This document shows, in pieces, positions 57,426-64,000 of a stretch of 64,000 bases of DNA (positions within the stretch are counted from its first letter, which is position 1; every line of letters begins with the position of its first letter). Position numbers and translations under genes: made by a program. The stretch lies in contig NZ_BMMF01000003.1 in the NCBI RefSeq assembly GCF_014645695.1, positions 248,001 through 312,000 on the forward strand, read 5' to 3'. The notes beneath the pieces were generated by a model. The model saw nothing but the letters and a program-made list of their open reading frames with translations, did no database searches and had not been told where the DNA came from. Source of the stretch: Salinarimonas ramus (lineage in GTDB: Bacteria; Pseudomonadota; Alphaproteobacteria; Rhizobiales; Beijerinckiaceae).

Positions 57426-58601
57426 ATGACCGACACCTACCCGATCCGCCCCGAAGCCGCGGCCGCGCCCACGAGCGGCATCGTCGACACCGTCAATTAC
57501 GGCCGCACCCGCGAGGGGCTGATCCCGCTCTGGGTCGGCGAGGGCGACCTCGCCACGCCCGCCTTCATCGCGGAGGCGGCGACGCGCGCGCTCGCGGCGG
57601 GCGAGACCTTCTACACCTACCAGCGCGGCATCCCCGAGCTGCGCGCCGCCATCGCGAAGCGCCAGAGCGCGCTGCTCGGGAAGGATCTCTCCCCCGAGCG
57701 CTTCTTCGTGACGACGGGGGGCATGCACGCCGTGCAGATCGCCATGCGGCTCGTCGCCGGGACGGGCGACGAGGTGATCGTGCCCACCCCGGCCTGGCCC
57801 AATTTCCGCGGCGCGCTCACCGCCAGCGGGGCCGGCATCGTCGAGGTCGCGATGACGCCGAGCGACACGGGCTTCGCCCTCGACCTCGCCCGCCTGGAGG
57901 CGGCGATCGGCCCGCGCACGAAGGCGATCGTGATCAACTCGCCCGCAAATCCCACGGGCTGGACGGCGACGCGCGAGGAGCTCGCGGCGATCCTCGAGAT
58001 CGCCCGCGCACGGGACCTGTGGATCGTCTCCGACGAGATCTACCAGCGCTTCGTCTGGGAAGAGCGCGTGGCGGTGGGGGGCCGCGCGGCCTCCTTCCAC
58101 GACGTGATGCGCGAGGGCGATCGCGTGCTCTTCGTGCAGACGCTGTCGAAGAACTACGCCATGACCGGCTGGCGCGTGGGCTGGCTCGAGGCGTCCCCCG
58201 AGCTCGGGCAGACGATCGAGAACCTCGTCCAGTATTCCTCCTCCGGCTCGCCGGTCTTCGTGCAGCGCGCGGCGATCGCGGCGCTCGAGCACGGGGAGGG
58301 CTTCGTCGCGCATCAGATCGCGCGGGCACGGCGCGGGCGCGAGATCGTCTCGCAGGCGCTGGCGCCCCTGAACGCCGTGCGCTTCGCGCCGCCGCCCGGC
58401 GCCTTCTACGCCTTCTTCGGGGTGCCCGGCGCCGATTCGCGGGCGCTCGCGCGGCGCCTCGTCGACGAGGCGAACGTGGGTCTCGCGCCGGGAAGCGCCT
58501 TCGGATCGGGGGGCGAGGACGGCATGCGGCTGTGCTTCGCACGCAAGGACGAGGACCTCGTCGCGGCCATGGGGCGGCTCGTGCCCGTCCTGCGCGGCTG
58601 A
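57426..58601 (+). CDS. class I/II pyridoxal-phosphate aminotransferase
   Basis: A 391-residue aminotransferase of the aspartate aminotransferase fold (aspC/patA-like). It has PTPAWPNFRG, NSPANPTGWTAT, SDEIYQRFVWE and the pyridoxal-phosphate lysine in TLSKNYAMTGWRVGWLE; the substrate-binding arginine is in MRLCFARKDEDL near the end. The amino-acid specificity is not known. ATG 57426 was chosen over 57318 because conserved sequence begins after it. It diverges from the E1 operon, which might supply or use the same 2-oxo acid. Confidence 0.9.
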   Translation: MTDTYPIRPEAAAAPTSGIVDTVNYGRTREGLIPLWVGEGDLATPAFIAEAATRALAAGETFYTYQRGIPELRAAIAKRQSALLGKDLSPERFFVTTGGMHAVQIAMRLVAGTGDEVIVPTPAWPNFRGALTASGAGIVEVAMTPSDTGFALDLARLEAAIGPRTKAIVINSPANPTGWTATREELAAILEIARARDLWIVSDEIYQRFVWEERVAVGGRAASFHDVMREGDRVLFVQTLSKNYAMTGWRVGWLEASPELGQTIENLVQYSSSGSPVFVQRAAIAALEHGEGFVAHQIARARRGREIVSQALAPLNAVRFAPPPGAFYAFFGVPGADSRALARRLVDEANVGLAPGSAFGSGGEDGMRLCFARKDEDLVAAMGRLVPVLRG

Positions 58602-58737
58602 GGGCCGCAGAGAACCCATCTCCGGTGGCATGCAATACGCAGTCTTCCGGAGGTTTGTCTTGCATCCCGGTCGCAAGCGGCGTTACCTTCACCCTAGTGA
58701 ATACACCGAGCGCTCCAACGGCTCGGCGGGGGACGCC

Positions 58738-60009
58738 ATGGACGAGAGCACGACCGGCGACGGCGACGGGCGCCCCGGCATACCGGCCGGCACGCCTCCC
58801 GTGCTCGGGTCCACCTCCGATGCGCGCTGGGCGAGCATCCTCAACACCGCCGTCGACGGGATCATCGTCATCGACGAGCGGGCGCGGGTGATGATCTTCA
58901 ACCGCGCCTGCGAGCGGATGTTCGGCTACGCCGCCGAGGAGGTGGTGGGCCGCAACGTCGCCATGCTGATGCCACCGGAGCATTCCGGCGATCACGACGC
59001 CTACGTCCAGCGCTACATGCGCACGGGCCACCGCAAGATCATCGGCATCGGCCGCGAGGTGCGCGCACGCCACCGCGACGGGACGATGTTCCCCATCGAC
59101 CTCTCCGTGGGCGAGGCGCAGACGCCGGACGGACGCCAGTTCGTCGGCATCCTGCGCGACCTCACCTCCCGCAAGGACGCGGAACGGCGGCTGAACGACC
59201 TCCAATCCGACCTCATCCGCCTCGCGCGCGTCTCGGCGCTCGACGAGATGGGATCGGCTCTCGCTCACGAGCTGAACCAGCCGCTGACCGCCATCATGCT
59301 CTACCTCCAGGCGGTGGGCCGCGAGTTCGCCCGCGCCAAGGAGATGGGCCACACCCGGGAGGCCGACGCGCGGGCCGACGCCATCCTGGAGAAGGCCCGG
59401 CGCGAAGCGCATCGCGCCGGCTCCATCATCCAGCGCATCCGCTCGCTGGTCGAGAAGCGCGCGCCCGAGCGCAAGCCCGTGGATCTCAACGCCATCGTCG
59501 ACGACGCGCTGGAGCTCACCGTCATCGGCCAGGACCGCAACGTCGCGCTGGTGCGCGACTACCAGGCCGGCCTGCCGCCGCTGCGGGTCGACCCGGTCCA
59601 GATCCAGCAGGTGGTCGTCAACCTGGTGCGCAACGCCTACGAGGCGGTGAAGGGGCGCCGCGGCGGCAGGATCGTCGTCTCGACGAGCCTCGACGACCGC
59701 CACCTCCTCGTCTCCGTCGAGGACAGCGGCCCGGGCATCCCGCGCGAGGTGCTCACCGACCTGTTCAAGGCCTTCAAGACCACCGGCGGCGGCGCCGGCG
59801 GCGGCAAGAGCAGCGGGATGGGGCTCGGCCTCGCCATCTCGCGCACCATCGCGCAGAATCACGGCGGTGACCTGTCGGTGGATCCCGGCGGGGACGGGCG
59901 CGGCGCACGCTTCGTGGTGCGCCTGCCCCTTCGCGCGCCCGAGGACGAGCGGGCCGGGGAGGATGCGGCCGAGACGAGCCGCGGCGAACAGGAATGGGGC
60001 AGAGCATGA
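58738..60009 (+). CDS. fixL: haem-PAS oxygen-sensor histidine kinase FixL
   Basis: A 423-residue soluble sensor kinase. The PAS domain (about 25-140) carries the FixL haem signature: histidine 86 in GDHDAYVQRY aligns with the proximal haem ligand His200 of Bradyrhizobium FixL, and arginines 92 and 106 (IIGIGR) align with Arg206 and Arg220. The His214 position is Lys100. The kinase part has the phospho-histidine 177 in ALAHELNQPLTAIML and ATP-binding motifs VRNAYEAVKG, DSGPGIP, and GMGLGLAISRTIAQNHGG. There is no membrane segment, as in Bradyrhizobium rather than Sinorhizobium FixL. ATG 58738 is preferred over 58630. It overlaps fixJ by ATGA. Confidence 0.93.
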   Translation: MDESTTGDGDGRPGIPAGTPPVLGSTSDARWASILNTAVDGIIVIDERARVMIFNRACERMFGYAAEEVVGRNVAMLMPPEHSGDHDAYVQRYMRTGHRKIIGIGREVRARHRDGTMFPIDLSVGEAQTPDGRQFVGILRDLTSRKDAERRLNDLQSDLIRLARVSALDEMGSALAHELNQPLTAIMLYLQAVGREFARAKEMGHTREADARADAILEKARREAHRAGSIIQRIRSLVEKRAPERKPVDLNAIVDDALELTVIGQDRNVALVRDYQAGLPPLRVDPVQIQQVVVNLVRNAYEAVKGRRGGRIVVSTSLDDRHLLVSVEDSGPGIPREVLTDLFKAFKTTGGGAGGGKSSGMGLGLAISRTIAQNHGGDLSVDPGGDGRGARFVVRLPLRAPEDERAGEDAAETSRGEQEWGRA

Positions 60010-60626
60010 GCGACGAGACACTCGAGATCGCGGTGGTGGACGACGATCCGGCGGTGCGCGATTCGTTGGTGACGATCTTCGATCTCGAGGGCTGGCGCGT
60101 GCGCTCCTTCGCCGACGGCGACGCGTTCCTCGCCGACGCCAAGCGCACCAAGGTCGATTGCCTGCTCCTCGACGTGCACATGCCCGGCCGCTCGGGGCTC
60201 GAGGTGCTCGAGGCGCTCGGCGGCCATTCCTACGGCGCGCCGATCTTCATCATCTCCGGACAGGGCGACATCCCGATGGCGGTCAACGCCATCAAGGCGG
60301 GCGCGCACGACTTCCTCGAGAAGCCCTTCGAGGCGGAGGAGGTGATCGGGCGCGTGCGCGAGGCCGTCGCCAAGCGCCGCAAGTCGGCGCAGGCCGGCTC
60401 GAAGCTCGGCATCCGCTTCAGCGGCGCCGAGCTCCTCACGCCGCGCGAGCGCGACGTGCTGGAGCAGATCGCTCACGGCGCCTCGAACAAGGAAGCGGGG
60501 CGCGAGCTCGGCATCTCGCCGCGCACCATCGAGGTCCACCGCGCCCGCATCATGGAGAAGCTCGGCGCGCGCAACACCGCCGACCTCGTGCGCATCGTCT
60601 TCACGGACGGCGCCGGAGGAGCCTGA
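60006..60626 (+). CDS. fixJ: response regulator FixJ
   Basis: A 206-residue two-domain regulator: receiver with acidic residues 12-14 and phospho-aspartate 56 (CLLLDVHMPGRSG) and lysine in FLEKPFEAEE, then a LuxR-type helix-turn-helix (LLTPRERDVLEQIAHGASNK, ISPRTIEVHRARIMEKLG). FixL phosphorylates it under low oxygen, and FixJ then activates fixK. ATG 60006 overlaps the fixL stop. Confidence 0.95.
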   Translation: MSDETLEIAVVDDDPAVRDSLVTIFDLEGWRVRSFADGDAFLADAKRTKVDCLLLDVHMPGRSGLEVLEALGGHSYGAPIFIISGQGDIPMAVNAIKAGAHDFLEKPFEAEEVIGRVREAVAKRRKSAQAGSKLGIRFSGAELLTPRERDVLEQIAHGASNKEAGRELGISPRTIEVHRARIMEKLGARNTADLVRIVFTDGAGGA

Positions 60627-60865
60627 GCCCCCTCCTCGACACCGCGACCAGGGCTGCGGCACCGCCGCGAGCCGTCCCGAAACGGCGCACCCGCGCCGAT
60701 CGCCTCGTCGCGCGCGGCATCGCGCGCAGGGCCCGTCGCACGTAGCTTCCTCTACGGGAGAGCGCTGATACGTGCTTGTGCGCGCTTGAGCCCGCCCGCG
60801 CGCCTCCGCCATAGTCGCCTCGTATCCCCCGCCTTCGCCCGCTGCCGCGACGGAAAACTGCTTAC

Positions 60866-60879
60866 TTGAACCCGATCGA
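60866..60879. promoter_or_regulatory. imperfect FixK/FNR-type box
   Basis: TTGA-N6-TCGA at 60866-60879 differs from the FixK2 consensus TTG(A/C)-N6-(T/G)CAA at one base. It lies 75 bases before the single-domain regulator start. In Bradyrhizobium the equivalent gene is known to depend on FixK2, so the site is plausible, but one mismatch and GC-rich DNA leave doubt. Confidence 0.35.
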
Positions 60880-60953
60880 GGCGATTTCGACATGATGCGG
60901 GTAGCCGTACCGAATGGTCGCGTAGACTGTCGCTCGAAGGCGCGAGGCCCGTT

Positions 60954-61292
60954 GTGAGAATCCACATCGTCGAAGACGATTTCGGCGTACGCGACTCGCT
61001 CATCGAGCTCGTGTCCGCCTTCGGCTTCGCCGCGCGCGCCTATGCGGACGGGGAGAGCTTCCTCAGCGCGGGCCCGCCGGCGGCGGGAGACATCGTGTTC
61101 GTCGACCTCGGCCTCCCTGGCATGTCCGGCACCGACGTGATCCGCTGGATCGCGGCGCAGAAGCGCGCCGCGCGCGTGGTCGCGATCTCGGGCAAGCCGC
61201 TCGGCGACATCGAGATGATGCTGCGCGAGCTGCCGGCGACGCCGCTCCTGCGCAAGCCCCTCGAAGCGGACGCGATCGCCGCCTATCTGTGA
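60954..61292 (+). CDS. single-domain response regulator between fixJ and fixK
   Basis: A 112-residue receiver domain without output domain: acidic residues 7-9 (VEDD), phospho-aspartate 51 (IVFVDLGLPGMSG) and lysine in LLRKPLEAD. It starts with GTG 60954. In Bradyrhizobium a similar gene sits at the same place between fixLJ and fixK2; its role is unclear, possibly a phosphate sink for FixL or another kinase. Confidence 0.88.
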   Translation: MRIHIVEDDFGVRDSLIELVSAFGFAARAYADGESFLSAGPPAAGDIVFVDLGLPGMSGTDVIRWIAAQKRAARVVAISGKPLGDIEMMLRELPATPLLRKPLEADAIAAYL

Positions 61293-61480
61293 TCAGCCCG
61301 AGGGATCGCGCGGAACCTTGCGCGAACCGGCTCTCGAATCCGGCGAAATCCGCATGCGGGCTCTTCCCCACGGCATCGTGCTTAAGCACATGTCCCGATG
61401 CGCAGATAAGGCCCCGGCTCTAATCCTCGCCCCACAGACGACGCTCCGTTCCCCCGGGCACCCTGACGAGGATCTGTCAC

Positions 61481-62191
61481 ATGGATGCGCGCCACGACCG
61501 CTCCGATTTCTCGAACGCGAAGTTCGATTCCGGCTGGAGCCTGCGCTTCTCCGCCGAGCCCGCGATGCACAAGCCCGAGCGGGCGAAGCTCTTCTCCTAC
61601 CATCATCGCGCGCTCATCCTGGAGGAGGGCGACAAGGCGAGCTCCGTTTTCGAGGTGCTCGAGGGCGGCGTCATCCTGTTCAAGCTCCTCCCCGACGGGC
61701 GCCGGCAGATCATCGAGGTGCTCGGCGTCGGCGACGTCTTCGGCCTGTCGGCGACCGACGTGTCGGACGTGGCCGCCGAGGCGCTGACGCAGGTGCGGGT
61801 CGCGGTCTACGACAAGCGCGTCATCGATTCGGACGCGGCCCTGCGCGACCGGCTCTTCGCGCGGCTGCGCCAGCAGATGTGCGCGCTGCACGACCACGCC
61901 CTGCTGCTCGGCCGCAAGTCGGCGCAGGAGCGCGTGGCGACCTTCATCATGCGTCTCGTGCCCGATCGCGGCGGCTTCGCCTGCGCCGGCCCCAAGCCCG
62001 GCGAGGGCGCCACCCGCGTGGACCTCGCCATGACGCGCCAGGAGATCGCGGACTATCTCGGGCTCACCATCGAAACGGTGAGCCGCGCCTTCTCGGCGCT
62101 GCGCCGCACCGGCATCATCGCCTACGACAAGCAGGACGCGGTGGCCATCGGCGACGTCTGCCGCCTGTGCCGGCTCACCGGCTCGCACTGA
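61481..62191 (+). CDS. fixK: CRP/FNR-family regulator FixK
   Basis: A 236-residue regulator with an N-terminal cyclic-nucleotide-binding-like barrel (SSVFEVLEGGVILFKLLPDG, GVGDVFGLSA) and a C-terminal helix-turn-helix whose recognition helix GLTIETVSRAFSALRR has the E-SR pattern of FixK and FNR. The FNR cysteine cluster at the N-terminus is absent, so it does not sense oxygen by an iron-sulfur cluster. It should activate microaerobic genes under FixLJ control. A terminator follows. Confidence 0.9.
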   Translation: MDARHDRSDFSNAKFDSGWSLRFSAEPAMHKPERAKLFSYHHRALILEEGDKASSVFEVLEGGVILFKLLPDGRRQIIEVLGVGDVFGLSATDVSDVAAEALTQVRVAVYDKRVIDSDAALRDRLFARLRQQMCALHDHALLLGRKSAQERVATFIMRLVPDRGGFACAGPKPGEGATRVDLAMTRQEIADYLGLTIETVSRAFSALRRTGIIAYDKQDAVAIGDVCRLCRLTGSH

Positions 62192-62242
62192 ATATTCCCG
62201 TTCCTCCCGAGGGACAGCGCGCCGCGCCCGTCCCCACCTTCC

Positions 62243-62273
62243 GGCCGCCTCTCGCGAGGCGGCCTTTCGTTTT
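62243..62273 (+). terminator. intrinsic terminator after fixK
   Basis: A 9-bp stem (GGCCGCCTC / GAGGCGGCC) with a 4-base loop is followed by TTTCGTTTT. It ends the fixK message and lies between the convergent fixK and acyl-CoA ligase genes. Confidence 0.9.
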
Positions 62274-62297
62274 CTCGGCAGCTGTCAGCCGCCGGGC

Positions 62298-64000
62298 TCA
62301 CGCGTCCTTGCGCGGGCCCAGCACCTCGTCGCGCAGCGCCCGGCGCAGCATCTTGCCGACGTTCGTCTTCGGCAGCGCGTCGCGGAAGTGGATGTGGCGC
62401 GGTACCTTGTAGCCGGTGAGGTTCTCCTTGCAGAAGGCGCGCAGCTCCTCGGCCGTCAGGCTCTCGTCGCGCTTGACGACGTAGGCCGCCGGCACCTCGC
62501 CGGAATGGGCGTCGGGCACGCCGATGACCGCGGCCTCGAGCACCTTCGGATGGGCGGCGAGCACGTCCTCCACCTCGTTGGGATAGACGTTGAAGCCCGA
62601 GACCAGGATCATGTCCTTGATCCGGTCGACGATCTTCACCTGCCCGTCGGGCTGGAGCACGGCGATGTCGCCGGTGCGGAAGAAGCCGCCGGGCGTCATC
62701 ACCTTGGCGGTCTCGTCGGCGCGGTTCCAGTAGCCCGCCATCACCTGCGGGCCCTTCACGCAAAGCTCGCCCGTCTGGCCGTAGGGCAGCACCTCGCCGT
62801 CCGGCGAGCAGACCTGCACGTCGGTCGAGGGCAGCGGCATGCCGATCGTGCCGGTGAATTCCTCGACGTCGAGCCGGTTCACGCACACGACGGGAGAGGT
62901 CTCGGACAGGCCGTATCCCTCGACGATGGGCTTGCCGGTGAGCGCCTTCCAGCGCTTGGCGACCGCGGCTTGCGTCGCCATGCCCCCCGAGATGCAGAAG
63001 GAGAGGTGGGAGAAGTCCACCTCCTCGATGCCCTTGGCGTTGGCGAGCGCGTTGTAGAGCGTGTTGACGAGAACCAGCATGGTGAAGCGCCGCGACTTCA
63101 GCGTCTTCACGAAGCCCTCGATGTCGCGCGGGTTGGCGATGAGGATCTGCTTGGCGCCCAGCCGCACCATGAACAGCCCACAGGCCGTGAGCGCGAGGAT
63201 GTGGTAGAGCGGCAGCGCCGTGACCATCACGTGGTCCGCGCGCTCCCCGGCATAGGGGCGAAGCCACGCCTCCGCCTGCAGCACGTTGGCGACGACGTTG
63301 CGGTGGAGCAGCGTCGCGCCCTTGGCGACGCCCGTCGTGCCGCCGGTATATTGCAGGAAGGCGACGTCGTCCAAGGAGACGTCCACGGGCGCGAGCGGGC
63401 GACGCGACCCCTCCTTCACCACCTGCGCGAATCGCACCGCCTGCGGCAGCGAGAACGGCTTGACCGCCTTCTTCACCTTGCGCGAGACGAAGTTGATCAG
63501 GTGCCCCTTGAGCCCGAGGAGATCGCCCGGCGCGACGAGAACGATCGTCTCGAGCGTGGTGAGCGAGGGCGCCGCCTCCTGGACGGTGTGGCCGAAATTC
63601 TCGAGCACGAAGAGCGCCTTCGCGCCCGAATCCTCGAGCTGGTGCGCGAGCTCGCGCGGGGTGTAGAGCGGATTGACGTTGACCACCGCATATCCGCCGA
63701 GCAGCACGCCGAAGAGCACCGACGGATAGGCCATGACGTTGGGCATCATGATCGCGACGCGATCGCCCTTCTTCAGGCCCCGCGCCTGCAGCCAGGCGGC
63801 GACCGCCTCGGCGGCACGGCCGAGCTCGGCATAGCTCATCTCCTTGCCGAAGCTCTCCAGCGCCGGGCGCCCGGAGAACCGCGCCACCCCGTCCCGGAAC
63901 AGGTCGACCAGCGTGCCGGCGGCGGTCACGTCGATGGCCGGCGGGATCGCGGGCGGATAATGTTCGTGCCAGGGCCGACCCTCGTCGAAATGGGGAAGGG
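62298..64000 (-). CDS. fadD: long-chain acyl-CoA ligase FadD (start beyond window)
   Basis: At least 567 residues of an AMP-forming long-chain fatty acid CoA ligase. P-loop YTGGTTGVAKGATL, core motif VEGYGLSETSPVV, hinge VDRIKDMILVSGFNVYPNEVE and C-terminal lysine in LPKTNVGKMLRRAL are all present. A GTG at 63929 is in frame, but the frame stays open upstream and encodes RPWHEHYPPAIPPAIDV, which matches the usual FadD N-terminus; no start codon occurs before the window ends. So the gene begins past 64000 and only a few residues are missing. It activates fatty acids for beta-oxidation. Confidence 0.93.
   Translation of the reverse strand, partial: LPHFDEGRPWHEHYPPAIPPAIDVTAAGTLVDLFRDGVARFSGRPALESFGKEMSYAELGRAAEAVAAWLQARGLKKGDRVAIMMPNVMAYPSVLFGVLLGGYAVVNVNPLYTPRELAHQLEDSGAKALFVLENFGHTVQEAAPSLTTLETIVLVAPGDLLGLKGHLINFVSRKVKKAVKPFSLPQAVRFAQVVKEGSRRPLAPVDVSLDDVAFLQYTGGTTGVAKGATLLHRNVVANVLQAEAWLRPYAGERADHVMVTALPLYHILALTACGLFMVRLGAKQILIANPRDIEGFVKTLKSRRFTMLVLVNTLYNALANAKGIEEVDFSHLSFCISGGMATQAAVAKRWKALTGKPIVEGYGLSETSPVVCVNRLDVEEFTGTIGMPLPSTDVQVCSPDGEVLPYGQTGELCVKGPQVMAGYWNRADETAKVMTPGGFFRTGDIAVLQPDGQVKIVDRIKDMILVSGFNVYPNEVEDVLAAHPKVLEAAVIGVPDAHSGEVPAAYVVKRDESLTAEELRAFCKENLTGYKVPRHIHFRDALPKTNVGKMLRRALRDEVLGPRKDA

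Noticed and set aside
58657-58678. TTGC...GCAA symmetry upstream of fixL as a FixK box
   Set aside because: The half-sites are nine bases apart, not six, so it does not fit the FixK/FNR spacing.

Overview
The window is a high-GC, gene-dense stretch of an alphaproteobacterial chromosome. The evidence for this is the about 180 kDa type of NAD-glutamate dehydrogenase, a haem-PAS FixL/FixJ/FixK cascade with a single-domain response regulator in the order known from Bradyrhizobium, the secG-pyrG and proS-lolC-lolD gene orders, and an alphaproteobacterial direct-repeat LexA box. I place it in the Hyphomicrobiales (the Methylobacteriaceae/Salinarimonadaceae side seems likely), but no 16S or other decisive marker is present.

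Positions 1-12.5 kb hold a 7Fe ferredoxin cut by the left edge, a HerA-like ATPase, the DNA-uptake channel ComEC, two isolated flagellar genes (fliG, and flgE behind a textbook sigma-54 promoter), a secreted glycerophosphodiesterase, propionyl-CoA synthetase, and a membrane-sensor chemotaxis receptor coupled to a small exported protein. Positions 12.5-31 kb are mostly housekeeping: pyrG, secG, NAD-glutamate dehydrogenase, a MarC protein, a PP2C-like phosphatase, an OmpR-type two-component pair and ligA. They also carry a TacA-TacT type toxin-antitoxin pair, an M20 peptidase, and a lower-GC two-gene cassette (GNAT-like protein plus an 88-residue partner).

Positions 31-44 kb hold a thioesterase, class I fumarase, a TauABC/SsuABC-like ABC importer with a Tat-type binding protein, a PQQ-type sugar dehydrogenase, a TadG-like von Willebrand protein, tRNA-Phe, two very small genes behind a LexA (SOS) box, and lolD-lolC-proS. 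Between proS and a truncated nucleotide-binding protein lies a candidate stand-alone small RNA with its own promoter and a strong intrinsic terminator.

Positions 44.9-58.6 kb are catabolic. A LysR regulator diverges from a DMT exporter, a cupin and a CoA-transferase. A second long minus-strand run encodes a two-subunit thiamine-diphosphate dehydrogenase E1, a complete TRAP transporter, an acetolactate-synthase-like enzyme and an unrecognised protein made of two similar halves; it diverges from an aminotransferase. Positions 58.7-62.2 kb carry the oxygen-sensing fixL-fixJ-receiver-fixK set. The window ends inside a long-chain acyl-CoA ligase whose start lies beyond position 64000.

Four intergenic spaces carry related palindromic repeats (about 14.9, 27.3, 51.9 and 53.9 kb). 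The most interesting undescribed candidates are the SOS-controlled 45-residue membrane protein, the small RNA near 44.1 kb, the duplicated protein at 49.3-50.1 kb and the GNAT plus 88-residue cassette.
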